The notes below the pieces were generated by a model. The model saw nothing but the letters and a program-made list of their open reading frames with translations, was not told where the DNA came from and did not search any database. A DNA stretch of 34,764 bases from DTU013 sp964490975. GTDB taxonomy: Bacteria; Bacillota; Clostridia; Acetivibrionales; DTU013. The DNA lies in NCBI GenBank assembly GCA_964490975.1, contig CAZBEQ010000039.1, forward strand, positions 1 to 34,764. The letters run 5' to 3'. Position numbers and translations under genes: made by a program. Of the stretch, positions 16,144-24,449 are shown one piece after another; the first letter of the stretch is position 1, and every line of letters begins with the position of its first letter.

Positions 16144-16316
16144 AGTGTTATATCCTCCATAACCTAATTTGTTCTTGTCACGAGGGAGTTCTATTAACTG
16201 ACGGTCGCCTAACAAATTAACAAATTTCCGTATGCTTAATTTTGAGGAATTTTAAGGTTCTGTGAACACCTTTTATGTTATATTTTGTAGTTCTTGTCCC
16301 CCTGTCCAACATCACT
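15943..16316. other. Intergenic region with one GGGGAC-family remnant
   Basis: This region lies between the regulator pseudogene and the convergent hydrolase gene. It holds the first half of the doubtful minus-strand ORF and GTCCCCCTGTCC at 16296-16307, a partial relative of the GGGGAC repeat, placed just after the hydrolase stop. I see no RNA gene in it. Confidence 0.45.
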
Positions 16317-17228
16317 TTATTTTTCAATGAAATTTACGATTGCTTCCTTAACTTCCTCGCCGTGTCCGTCAATTGTGTGACCACCTGTTTCGAAGATAGC
16401 GGTTTCTGCCTTGATCCGGCTGAGCGTCTTTTCAATAAGCTCATATTGCGCCATAGGATCATCCTTTGCATGTACAATCAGTATCGGCATTTTGAGTTTT
16501 TCGAGCGGATAATCCTCGTAATGCAGCGACATGTAGGTATTCGTGATTTTTGTATCCGCTATTACACCCTGCCTCCGGGGACTCACAGGGAGCATGGTTT
16601 CATATAATGTGCCACCGCTCACATTAGACCCCATCATAGAGTTAAAAACAAAACCAAAGTACTTCATGGAAAACCACATGGGGAAATCATTAACCAACAA
16701 GTCGGGAGGCCCCATCATGCCTAACTTTTTGATTTCTTCCGGGGTTCTTTTCTGATCAGGCACACCTGATGATAAAAGAATCAATCCCTTTACTCTGTCG
16801 GGATAATCAAGGGCGAACCGAAGCCCAGCAGTACCCCCGGCAGAGGTTGTGAGGATATAGGTCTGTTTGATGCCCAGCTCGTCAAGTAATTCCTCAAATA
16901 CCCTGGCTTGATTTTCAGGCGTTGGATTTTCCGGTAGATCAGAACCTGGATATCCAAACCGGGAAATGGATATTTTCCTGTAATTTTCTCCTGCAACCTG
17001 ATTTAAGCTGACAAGCCCCTGATCATATCCTCCAAAAATACCGTGTGAGATGAGAATTGCTTCGCCTTTTCCCTCATCGACATAAGCCATTGTGCCGAAT
17101 TCTGTTTGAAGGGACTTAGCAAAATATAAATCTAATCGTTCATATGCCGCTTTAATATCACGGCGATATTGAACGGCGGTAATGCCGGAAAAAACAGCAA
17201 CCAAAGCAAGCAAAAGATACAACCACAT
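16317..17228 (-). CDS. Alpha/beta hydrolase with N-terminal membrane segment
   Basis: The 303-aa protein starts with a transmembrane segment (MWLYLLLALVAVFSGITAV) and continues as an alpha/beta-hydrolase. The oxyanion motif is ISHGIFGGYD, the nucleophile elbow TTSAGGTAG, the acid region VHAKDDPM and the catalytic-His region TGGHTIDGHG. A fold of this type cleaves esters, lactones or C-C bonds; the substrate is unknown. GGAGGTG at 17242-17236 favours ATG 17228 over the in-frame ATG at 17264, which lies inside the preceding tetR. It is the second gene of a tetR-hydrolase operon on the minus strand, so its expression should be controlled by that TetR. It is distinct from the 4513-5475 hydrolase. 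Confidence 0.88.
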   Translation of the reverse strand: MWLYLLLALVAVFSGITAVQYRRDIKAAYERLDLYFAKSLQTEFGTMAYVDEGKGEAILISHGIFGGYDQGLVSLNQVAGENYRKISISRFGYPGSDLPENPTPENQARVFEELLDELGIKQTYILTTSAGGTAGLRFALDYPDRVKGLILLSSGVPDQKRTPEEIKKLGMMGPPDLLVNDFPMWFSMKYFGFVFNSMMGSNVSGGTLYETMLPVSPRRQGVIADTKITNTYMSLHYEDYPLEKLKMPILIVHAKDDPMAQYELIEKTLSRIKAETAIFETGGHTIDGHGEEVKEAIVNFIEK

Positions 17229-17256
17229 TTTTCTGCACCTCCATAAGGATATTGAT

Positions 17257-17892
17257 TTATTCATCCTTTGACAGCTCCTTTTTTACATATATTTCTGAGA
17301 ACGAGTAGACCAATTGATGTGTCAAGCATTTTAGGTTTTCCGGATCATATGTGCTATTATCATATTTGTTGATCAGGAGGAAAATTGGAGAATAAAAATG
17401 TAAAGCCATAATATCTGGATCAGTATCGATAAAATGACCTCTGCTGATTAACTCGCGGAACAAAGCAGTCTCCAGCTCCAGAACATTATCAATAAACATC
17501 TTTTGGTATAGCCGCTCAGCTTCAGGATTACTGTAGCGCTCGATACTAAGGAATCTTCTGTACTTCGAGACCATGCCGTCTTCCAGATAAAACGATAACA
17601 TCGAGTAAAACATTTGGCTCAATGAATCGAGATCAATTTTGTCGTAGATGTCTGTCATTTTTTCATCAATAGGCACTGCGAGCCTGTTTCTTGCCTCGCT
17701 CATCCGAACTAATATATCCTGAAGTAGCATATCAAAAATTTCCTGTTTGCTTTTATAGTGTTTATAGAGCGAAGGTACCTTGATACCGACCGCATCGGCA
17801 ATTTGAGCAACTGAAACACTTTGGTATCCGTATATTGCGAATAGATTCAATGCTTCTGCTAAAATTATTTGTTTTGTATTTCTTTTTCCCAT
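17257..17892 (-). CDS. TetR/AcrR-family transcriptional regulator
   Basis: The 211-aa protein carries an N-terminal TetR helix-turn-helix: SVAQIADAVGIKVPSLYKHY at about residues 25-44, followed by KSKQEIFD. The C-terminal helical ligand domain has no recognised specificity. It is encoded directly upstream of an alpha/beta hydrolase. Its promoter (17997-17969) contains and is followed by near-identical palindromes, strong evidence for autoregulation. The natural inducer may be a substrate of the hydrolase (inference). Confidence 0.9.
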   Translation of the reverse strand: MGKRNTKQIILAEALNLFAIYGYQSVSVAQIADAVGIKVPSLYKHYKSKQEIFDMLLQDILVRMSEARNRLAVPIDEKMTDIYDKIDLDSLSQMFYSMLSFYLEDGMVSKYRRFLSIERYSNPEAERLYQKMFIDNVLELETALFRELISRGHFIDTDPDIMALHFYSPIFLLINKYDNSTYDPENLKCLTHQLVYSFSEIYVKKELSKDE

Positions 17893-17949
17893 AACACCTA
17901 TCTCTTTTCTTAGCCATCGACTACGTCTTAGTTAACGATTGAATTTTAA

Positions 17950-17997
17950 CTAGTGATTACTAGCTAAAATTATAGCTAGCGATTACTAGCCTGTCAA
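17950..17997 (-). promoter_or_regulatory. Consensus promoter with tandem TetR operators
   Basis: On the minus strand, TTGACA (17997-17992), a 17-bp spacer and TATAAT (17974-17969) form a perfect sigma-A promoter. The spacer contains GCTAGTAATCGCTAGC (17990-17975). A second copy, CTAGTAATCACTAG (17963-17950), covers the expected start site. A third, looser inverted pair TAGTTAA/TTAACTA lies at 17929-17952. The strong promoter covered by operators suggests a tightly repressed, highly inducible unit. Confidence 0.85.
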
Positions 17998-18001
17998 TAG
18001 A

Positions 18002-18216
18002 ACTTCACAATTTTGCTCAAATTCTCAACTAGGGGCCACATTTGTAGCTCATACCTCAACTTTTTGCTCAAATTTCCAATTAGAGGCTATATTTTGATGA
18101 AGCCTTATTAACTTTTTTCCATATTCAGTAAACATAAACAAGATATCATAGCCTTATGTCAATCAGAAGTGCCATTAAGTTGGACTTTAGTTGGAAATTT
18201 GAGCATTTTCTGAAGT
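18002..18216. mobile_element. MITE-like inverted-repeat element (possible IS remnant)
   Basis: About 30-bp imperfect inverted ends lie at 18002-18031 (ACTTCA...TGCTCAAATT...CAACTA) and 18188-18216 in reverse. An extra internal direct copy of TTTTGCTCAAATTTCCAATT lies at 18062-18082. Multiple direct repeats at one end and inverted copies at the other recall the ends of IS21-type elements with the transposase lost. No coding sequence remains. It lies between the divergent tetR promoter and the GH127 gene. The family assignment is a guess. Confidence 0.4.
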
Positions 18217-18360
18217 CCTGAGGTAAGATCTATTGAAAGTGTGGTTAGCGATTTGATTTTGCCGTATAGTATATCTAAATTGCATTTCTCCTAGCTGTAT
18301 TTTATATAGTTGTATTTTTCGTTATAATAAATTCAGATCAATAAAGCGGAGGCATTTGTT

Positions 18361-20223
18361 ATGGAAGAATTGAAAGGCAAGCATGTTGTTATTAGCGATA
18401 AGGAGCTGCACAGAAGGGAAGAGGAAAATCGGGACTATCTTATGAAGCTTACCAGTGACAATCTTCTATTCAATTTCAGGCTTGAAGCCGGGAGATTTTC
18501 TGGGAGAGGTATTCCGGAGGATGCGCATACTGGTTGGGAGTCACCTGTCTGCCAGATCAGAGGACATTTTCTTGGCCATTGGCTTTCCGCAGCGGCAATT
18601 CATTATTATGAAACCGGAGATATGGAACTGAAGGCAAAAGCCGATCGCATCATAGACGAGCTCGCTGAATGCCAGAAGGATAACGGAGGACAGTGGACAG
18701 CACCGATCCCGGAAAAGTATCTTTATTGGATCGCAAAAGGGAAACCCATTTGGGCGCCTCAGTATAATACTCACAAGCTGTTTATGGGCCTTGTGGACAT
18801 GTTTTATTATGCAGAAAACGAGAAGGCGTTAGAAATAGCTGATCACTTTGCTGATTGGTTTCTCGATTGGAGCAGCAGGTATACCAGAGAGGAATTCGAT
18901 GACATACTTGACGTAGAGACCGGTGGAATGCTTGAGGTATGGGCTGATTTACTTCAGATAACAGGGAAAGAAAAGTATAGAACACTGCTGGGACGTTATT
19001 ATAGAGGCAGACTTTTCGGACCGCTTCTTGAGGGCAAAGATGTACTGACGAACATGCATGCAAATACAACTATTCCTGAAGTTCTTGGCTGTGCAAAAGC
19101 GTATGAGGTAACCGGAGAAAAATCATGGCTGGATATTGTTAAAGCATACTGGAAATGCGCTGTGACAGACAGAGGCTGTCTTGTGACAGGAGGCCAGACA
19201 TCGGGAGAGATCTGGATGCCGAAATTGAACTTCAAGAACCGTCTTGGAGATAAGAACCAGGAGCATTGTACAGTATACAATATGATGCGCCTGGCGGAGT
19301 TTTTGTTCAGGCAGACAACTGATCCCGGATATCTGCAATATATGGAGTATAACCTGTATAACGGCTTAATGGCGCAGGCTTACTATCAGGAATACTACCT
19401 TACAGGCCGCAGACACAACTATCCTGAAAAAGGGCTGCTTACATACTTTCTTCCCATGAAGGCAGGATTATGCAAAGACTGGAGTAAGGAGACGGATAGC
19501 TTTTTCTGCTGCCATGGGACTATGGTTCAGGCAAACGCTGCTTTAAATAGAGGTATTTACTATCAGGAAGGCAGTAATATTTACATATGTCAGTACTTCG
19601 CCTCCGAGCTTAGAACAAAAATAGCAGAAGATGAAGTTCACATCATCCAGGTACAGGACTACATGAGCGGTAGTCTGCTGGACTCCTCAAATACGGCGGG
19701 ATACCAGGAAGTCAATGGAGTGGCTGCCCTTCATGAGAGTATTCCTCATTGCAGAAAATATGATTTTGTGGTACGCAAATCTCAATCAAAAGATTTTTCA
19801 TTAAATTTGAGGATTCCAGACTGGATCGAATCGGAGGCAAGTATTTTTGTAAATGACCATCTTCATGGAAAAACGTCAGACAGCAGTACTTTTTATCAGG
19901 TGCAGCGGCAATGGAGCGAAGGTGATAAGGTCAGCATAATGCTGCCTGTCGGAATAAAGTTTGTTACGCTTCCCGACGATGAAAGTATTTGTGCATTCCG
20001 GTATGGACCTGAAGTTCTGGCTGGGGTCTGTGAGTCGGAAAGGATTTTACATGTCAACAAGGAGGATATCACCTCTGAAATTGAAATGGAAAATGAGCGT
20101 CAATGGGGAGAATGGCGTTACTTCTTCAAAACGGTCAATCAGGATCCATGTATTCAGCTCAGGAGAATCAGGGACATCGGGTATGAGCCATTTCAGATAT
20201 ATTTCAAGGTGAAGAATGAATGA
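18361..20223 (+). CDS. GH127-type (DUF1680) glycoside hydrolase, putative beta-L-arabinofuranosidase
   Basis: The 620-aa (alpha/alpha)6-barrel protein shows the DUF1680 signatures SDNLLFNFRLEAG, GHWLSAAA and GGQTSGEIW. The zinc and catalytic residues of Bifidobacterium HypBA1 (Glu338, Cys340, Cys417 nucleophile, Cys418) correspond to Glu301 and Cys303 in NQEHCTVYN and to Cys383-Cys384 in FFCCHGTM. It would release beta-L-arabinofuranose from arabinosides; related families (for example GH146) use the same core. No signal peptide is present, so it is probably intracellular. GGAGG (18348-18352) sets the ATG. A TATAAT at 18323-18328 lies in the leader without a good -35. A hairpin with a T-run follows the stop. 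It fits with the GH120 gene in arabinoxylan use. Confidence 0.87.
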   Translation: MEELKGKHVVISDKELHRREEENRDYLMKLTSDNLLFNFRLEAGRFSGRGIPEDAHTGWESPVCQIRGHFLGHWLSAAAIHYYETGDMELKAKADRIIDELAECQKDNGGQWTAPIPEKYLYWIAKGKPIWAPQYNTHKLFMGLVDMFYYAENEKALEIADHFADWFLDWSSRYTREEFDDILDVETGGMLEVWADLLQITGKEKYRTLLGRYYRGRLFGPLLEGKDVLTNMHANTTIPEVLGCAKAYEVTGEKSWLDIVKAYWKCAVTDRGCLVTGGQTSGEIWMPKLNFKNRLGDKNQEHCTVYNMMRLAEFLFRQTTDPGYLQYMEYNLYNGLMAQAYYQEYYLTGRRHNYPEKGLLTYFLPMKAGLCKDWSKETDSFFCCHGTMVQANAALNRGIYYQEGSNIYICQYFASELRTKIAEDEVHIIQVQDYMSGSLLDSSNTAGYQEVNGVAALHESIPHCRKYDFVVRKSQSKDFSLNLRIPDWIESEASIFVNDHLHGKTSDSSTFYQVQRQWSEGDKVSIMLPVGIKFVTLPDDESICAFRYGPEVLAGVCESERILHVNKEDITSEIEMENERQWGEWRYFFKTVNQDPCIQLRRIRDIGYEPFQIYFKVKNE

Positions 20224-20257
20224 TGTGAACAATTACATTGTATTTGTTACTGATTTT

Positions 20258-20299
20258 GCCGCGAGGGCCGAATCAGGTTCAAGTGACATATTTTTTTCG
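20258..20299 (+). terminator. Hairpin terminator, conserved repeat copy 1
   Basis: The stem TGCCGC...GTGACA (one mismatch) encloses GGGCC...GGTTC, followed by ATATTTTTTT. The same element with compensating base changes is found at 23067-23102. It lies after the GH127 gene. Confidence 0.65.
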
Positions 20300-20450
20300 G
20301 TATCTAGTAAAGGAATTTTGCGAATTTTGTCGAATTACTTATTAATAAATCATAGTTGAGTATCAAATTCAAGTCTAGATATGTTTGTAAGCCTTTGGAC
20401 AGCATTATCGCAAAATTGCGATTGTATCGGCAAAAAGGGGGAGCGTTAAT
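20300..20450. promoter_or_regulatory. Leader of the second MCP gene with palindrome
   Basis: ATCGCAAAATTGCGAT (20407-20422) has perfect 7-bp arms and lies 28 bp before the MCP start, so it is a candidate operator. I see no clear sigma-A or sigma-D promoter and no recognisable riboswitch in this leader. Confidence 0.35.
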
Positions 20451-22034
20451 ATGTTATTTAATTTTAAAAGGCTTTCTAATTCTTTTGTTATTCCTATTAC
20501 CCTATCGATCGTTGTTTTGTTGTCAATTTCTACAATTATTACTACTAGCACCGAAAAATCAGTACAAAAAACAAATTTAGAACAAACATCTGCCAGCTTG
20601 TTGAGGCTTGGAGAATTGTCAATAATCGACCCATTATGGAATTTTAATGATTCTGGAATAGTAACTATTGGCGACGCATTAATGGAAAATAATATTATTT
20701 CTTCTGTTCATATCAAATATGATACTGGGGATGAAGTATATTCAAAAGATAAAAGTGGTGTGGCATATGAAAAAAAATATCTTCTTCCTGCAATAAGTCA
20801 GAAGGTATCAAAAGATGGAAAGATAGTAGGCGAAATTGAATTAACATGTACTTCTTATTATTCAAATATGTTGATTAACAACAAAATTTTAAGTAATGCA
20901 ATCTTAACATTATTCATTATTCTTTTAATTTATATTATTGTTATAGTAATCTCCAGGTCAATTGTTAAATCCATTAACAATATTATAAGTATTATGAAAG
21001 AAGTGAAAAATGGTAATCTTAGTAAAACTGTAAAGGTAACTTCTAAAAATGAAATAGGAGTTCTTTGTTTACAAACTAATGAAATGATTAATTCATTAGC
21101 AATCTTGGCTTCTCAGGTACAGACTACATCAAGAGAGCTGTTTTCTTCATCTGAAGATTTATTAACGACTTCTGATAAAGGAACTCAAATAACCGAAGCA
21201 ACTTCATTGGCAATAAGCAATATTGCCAATGGAGCTGTGGAGCAAGCCAATAGAGTAAGTGATGGTGCAATAAAGGTTAAAGAATTATCTGACAGTATAG
21301 AAAGTGTTATAAATTCTTCAAACATATTGGCAAACGAAATAAAAGCTACAGAGAACCATCAAATTAACGGTACTGCTGTTATTTCCAGTCTGTTGGATAA
21401 AACTGAGAGGAATGCTATTGCATCAGAAAATATTTTTAAAGCTATAATCGAGTCAAATAAAGGTGTTGAAAAAATAAATCTGATTACGCAGGCGATATCA
21501 GCTATAGCAGAGCAAACAAACCTTTTGGCGCTCAATGCTGCCATAGAAGCTGCTAGAGCAGGTGAGACAGGAAAAGGATTTGCAGTAGTAGCTGATGAGA
21601 TCCGAAAATTGGCTGAGCAATCATCGAAATCCGTAAGGGAAATCAACGCATTAATTATCGATATTTTAAGTAAGTCCGAAAAGACAGTTGATATCGTCAA
21701 GGACATAGATAGTATAACTAAATCCCAGTCAGATTCCGTAATTCAAACAAATGGGCTGTTCAAAAAAATATCAGAGTCTGTTTTGAAGACTAAAGAACAG
21801 TTAAATGAGGTATTTGAATTATGTGAAGATATGAATGACAAGAAAAATGAAATAATTAATATGATAAATGACCTTTCAGCCGTATCTGAAGAAACTGCGG
21901 CCACAACGCAGGAAATCACTGCCGGGGTAGAGGAACAGATAGGGATGATGGTGAAGATACGTGATGCAAGCCAGAAATTGTCCTCAACTGCTAAAGAGCT
22001 TAATGAGGTCTCAAATCAATACGTTCTTAATTAA
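20451..22034 (+). CDS. Methyl-accepting chemotaxis protein with HAMP domain
   Basis: This is a 527-aa chemoreceptor: TM1 at about residues 12-32, a short extracellular domain of about 115 residues, TM2 at about 148-168, HAMP at about 169-220, and a long cytoplasmic signalling helix hairpin. The tip reads AIAEQTNLLALNAAIEAARA at about 350-369, followed by GFAVVADEIRKLAEQS. The small sensor domain may detect a ligand through a partner protein: a solute-binding lipoprotein gene follows 83 bp downstream and the pair is bracketed by identical-type terminators. GGGGAG upstream gives good translation initiation at 20451. It differs from the 2439-4100 receptor, which lacks HAMP. Confidence 0.93.
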   Translation: MLFNFKRLSNSFVIPITLSIVVLLSISTIITTSTEKSVQKTNLEQTSASLLRLGELSIIDPLWNFNDSGIVTIGDALMENNIISSVHIKYDTGDEVYSKDKSGVAYEKKYLLPAISQKVSKDGKIVGEIELTCTSYYSNMLINNKILSNAILTLFIILLIYIIVIVISRSIVKSINNIISIMKEVKNGNLSKTVKVTSKNEIGVLCLQTNEMINSLAILASQVQTTSRELFSSSEDLLTTSDKGTQITEATSLAISNIANGAVEQANRVSDGAIKVKELSDSIESVINSSNILANEIKATENHQINGTAVISSLLDKTERNAIASENIFKAIIESNKGVEKINLITQAISAIAEQTNLLALNAAIEAARAGETGKGFAVVADEIRKLAEQSSKSVREINALIIDILSKSEKTVDIVKDIDSITKSQSDSVIQTNGLFKKISESVLKTKEQLNEVFELCEDMNDKKNEIINMINDLSAVSEETAATTQEITAGVEEQIGMMVKIRDASQKLSSTAKELNEVSNQYVLN

Positions 22035-22058
22035 ATGGACCAATTTTCACAAGATTTT

Positions 22059-22077
22059 TACCAACCTCTGGCTGGTA
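22059..22077 (+). terminator. Small hairpin between MCP and binding-protein genes
   Basis: TACCAACC pairs with GGCTGGTA around TCT with one mismatch. There is no T-run, so it may be a processing or attenuation hairpin rather than a terminator. Confidence 0.3.
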
Positions 22078-22117
22078 GAATAAAACAACAACTACTATTA
22101 TAAGGAGGGTCAGTAAT

Positions 22118-22999
22118 ATGAAGAATAAGTTGATACTCTTATTAGTTCTAAGTATGCTGGTAGTTTTTTCAGGGTGTACAAGCAATAAAGAAATAGAAGG
22201 TGCAGATGATAATGTAGAACAAGCCGTTGAATCGACAGAGGCAGATGACCAGCAAAGCAAGGATGACCAAAATCAGCAGGATACTAGTAGTCAATCAAAG
22301 GATTTGATAGCAAGTCTGCCGGTTTTACCGGGCGGGTTGGTTGAATCGCCTGAAAAGGGATATTATGTTGATCTCATAAAGGCACTCGATGAGCTTTATA
22401 CTGACGGAAACATAACAATAGTTGTAAACCCAATTGCACGTGCGCAAGAAATACTGTCTGATAATCAAGCTGATTTCTATTTTCCAAAGGTTATGTCCGA
22501 GTATACGGATGTCTCAAAATTGCCTTATAAAGTAGTTTCTAAGCCGGTAGGTCTCAATGTATTTGTTCTTTATTCCCATGTTGATAAGAAACTCACAAAG
22601 GAAGATCTTGATAAGGCTCTGGAGAATGGAGGAGAGTTTCCGTATAAGCTCGAGTCCTCACCAAGTTTAAAAGAAGGCTTTAGATACCCATATACCGTAT
22701 CAAATAACGTAGAGGAATCGGTTAAAAAAGTAGATGCAGGAAGAATAGATGGTTATATTTGGGCGCAAGAGGATGTTGATTCATTCTTAAATAACGCAAA
22801 AATGAAGAATATTTACAGAAGCCACTTCTATGATTTTAGTGATGCCATACGTCTTGCAAACAGTGATAAGAGTGAAGAAATTGACAAAGCGTTGACGAAA
22901 TGCATTGAGGAACTGGAAGCATCGGGCAAGCTTGGCGAAATATATAGCAAAATACACTTACCATATAAAGAATGGCAGCCATCAGAAATGGGCTGGTAA
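22118..22999 (+). CDS. Family-3-type solute-binding lipoprotein
   Basis: The 293-aa protein has a lipoprotein signal (lipobox VFSGC, Cys20) and an acidic Gln/Asp-rich linker to about residue 62. A periplasmic-binding-protein fold like SBP family 3 follows (YYVDLIKALDELY; a C-terminal GKLGEIYSKIHLPY that matches the usual end of these proteins). AAGGAGGGT precedes the ATG at a normal distance. No ABC permease or ATPase gene is adjacent. Instead it follows an MCP gene in the same direction, so a role as ligand-presenting partner of that receptor is plausible (inference). The ligand is unknown. A conserved hairpin terminator follows. Confidence 0.85.
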   Translation: MKNKLILLLVLSMLVVFSGCTSNKEIEGADDNVEQAVESTEADDQQSKDDQNQQDTSSQSKDLIASLPVLPGGLVESPEKGYYVDLIKALDELYTDGNITIVVNPIARAQEILSDNQADFYFPKVMSEYTDVSKLPYKVVSKPVGLNVFVLYSHVDKKLTKEDLDKALENGGEFPYKLESSPSLKEGFRYPYTVSNNVEESVKKVDAGRIDGYIWAQEDVDSFLNNAKMKNIYRSHFYDFSDAIRLANSDKSEEIDKALTKCIEELEASGKLGEIYSKIHLPYKEWQPSEMGW

Positions 23000-23066
23000 A
23001 GAATCACTTTCGTGGCAAAAGTACCCTGATCCTTGTATAGAATTCAAATAGTAATATCACTAAATT

Positions 23067-23102
23067 TGCCGCGAGGACCAGACCAGGTCCAAGCGGCATT
23101 TT
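23067..23102 (+). terminator. Hairpin terminator, conserved repeat copy 2
   Basis: TGCCGC (23067-23072) pairs with GCGGCA (23093-23098), and GGACC (23075-23079) with GGTCC (23086-23090). A GA/AA internal loop separates the helices, and TTTT follows. It is the better-formed copy of the element at 20258. Confidence 0.7.
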
Positions 23103-23333
23103 CACTTTTAAGCCGGGCATAAAAAATTTTTGGAAAGTTTGTAAATAAGACTGTTGAACAGCAGGATAAACGTATTGTTATTCCCCCAAAGCCAAAAGCA
23201 TCCGCACTTAAATAAGGTGAAAAGCTTCTAAAGGGAGATGGGCCAATCATTATATAACGATAAATGCGTGATGAACTGAAAAGTCCATGACAAGCGAGGC
23301 ACGGTGTTCAGTATCAGCACGCATTTGACCGAT
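23103..23333. other. Intergenic region, possible coding remnant
   Basis: A + strand frame at about 23143-23214 reads NKTVEQQDKRIVIPPKPKAS and ends in LK then TAA. It looks like the C-terminal tail of a lost protein, but no start or ribosome binding site is present and no family is recognised. Nothing else is supported here. Confidence 0.25.
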
Positions 23334-23984
23334 TTAGTCCATAACTAGTTTTTCAACCAGCAGAGGTATTTTATCTGTAGCAGTTTCTATTGCGCTTTGG
23401 CGCTCATTTTCTGTTGTTCCCGTGCCGTCTACCAACAGTTCGTCAAAGCTATTGATACCAATAAATTTCATGATATCGTGAACATAGTTAAGGCCTTTTG
23501 AAAGGGATGGTTTTAGTAACCATGGTATATTTGCACCGGAGGACTGAACATAAATAAATGTTCTTGGCTTATCATCCATAAGGCCATAAGGCTTGTTGTT
23601 TTCAAATGAGATTGTCATTCCTGACTGGATAATACAATCCAGATATTCCTTTACAGGAGCGGGGAACGACAAACTCCACATTGGAGCTGCCAGAACATAG
23701 ATGTCGGCTGCCTTGAACTGCATACACAGCTGTTCAACTTTAGCAACCTCTTTCTGTTCCTCTGTGGAAAGCTTGCTTCTGGCATCTGAATTGACAATTG
23801 CACTTCTGCTTTCAAAATAGCAGCCTTTCAGCTGTGGGATATGGTTTTCGTACAGATTTAATTCCTCCAGCTCCAAATCCTGTACTTTTTTAAGGATCTC
23901 ATTGACTAATCTTCTGCTAACTGTTCTACTTGAAGACTGTTCCTCGGCCTTTGAGTTTGCAATAATATAAAGTATTTTTTTCAT
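23334..23984 (-). CDS. azoR: FMN-dependent NADH-azoreductase-like flavoprotein
   Basis: The 216-aa protein has the flavodoxin-like fold of the AzoR/NQO2 family: ILYIIANSKAEEQSSSRTVS at the N-terminus (phosphate-binding loop), then AAPMWSLSFPAPVKEYLDCI at about 98-117, the FMN-contacting region of AzoR. A C-terminal helical region follows. These enzymes reduce quinones or azo compounds with NAD(P)H. The usual length is about 200-210. It is a single gene on the minus strand between two + strand units; AAGGTGA precedes the ATG at 23984. The physiological substrate is unknown. Confidence 0.87.
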   Translation of the reverse strand: MKKILYIIANSKAEEQSSSRTVSRRLVNEILKKVQDLELEELNLYENHIPQLKGCYFESRSAIVNSDARSKLSTEEQKEVAKVEQLCMQFKAADIYVLAAPMWSLSFPAPVKEYLDCIIQSGMTISFENNKPYGLMDDKPRTFIYVQSSGANIPWLLKPSLSKGLNYVHDIMKFIGINSFDELLVDGTGTTENERQSAIETATDKIPLLVEKLVMD

Positions 23985-24074
23985 ACATTCACCTTCTGCT
24001 TGAGTTTTTCACTAAAGCTATTATGTATCTTTCCAACACTTATTATTCTTGCTTGACTGGCATTGCCTACAGAC

Positions 24075-24188
24075 CTACCGAAGGTGTAGATAAGGACGGA
24101 ACATAACATCGGTTTCGTTACTGCTCTGAGTATTAATACCGATTTCTTGCAGCTTTGAAATAATCTCTGCCAATATGTTCTGTTTCAC
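24075..24188 (-). pseudogene. Truncated small hypothetical gene (5' fragment)
   Basis: A GTG start at 24188 with AGGGGGT upstream and a TATAAT at 24217-24212 begins a frame reading KQNILAEIISKLQEIGINTQ, followed by SSNETDV. It ends after 37 residues at TAG (24077-24075) in unrelated-looking sequence. The N-terminal pattern looks like a longer conserved Firmicutes protein cut shortly after the NETDV motif. The family name is not known to me. Confidence 0.4.
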
Positions 24189-24420
24189 AAAATTACCCCC
24201 TGTATGATAAAATTATAGCATATTTTTTTACAAAAAATCACCTTTTTCTGCATTGTTATGTACGGTTATTCGTTCCTAATGATTCTTAGTATTTTGTCAT
24301 GGATTATTTTAATATCAATAAATTCCAGATACGAAGATTGGAAAATTCAGGCTGATAATAAATTACCGACATTTGATAATAATCTCTATTTTGGATTGCC
24401 ATAACACAGTGTAAAATTTC

Positions 24421-24437
24421 ATTAATAAATTATTAAT
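24421..24437 (+). promoter_or_regulatory. Palindrome before the sugar-binding protein gene
   Basis: ATTAATAAATTATTAAT has perfect 8-bp arms around one A and ends at the ribosome binding site (GGAGG 24438-24442). It could be an operator or a simple AT-rich mRNA element. The rest of 24218-24420 shows no convincing promoter, though a TAAAAT at 24412-24417 may be a -10. Confidence 0.3.
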
Positions 24438-24449
24438 GGAGGAATGGTT

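Noticed and set aside
17893..18360. CRISPR array from repeated TGCTCAAATT units
   Set aside because: There are only three imperfect copies, one inverted, with unequal spacing and no cas genes. A transposon-end layout fits better.
20224..20450. c-di-GMP riboswitch upstream of the MCP gene
   Set aside because: Such riboswitches often precede clostridial MCP genes, but the conserved GEMM-I/II cores are not visible here. The sequence holds a terminator hairpin and a short palindrome instead.
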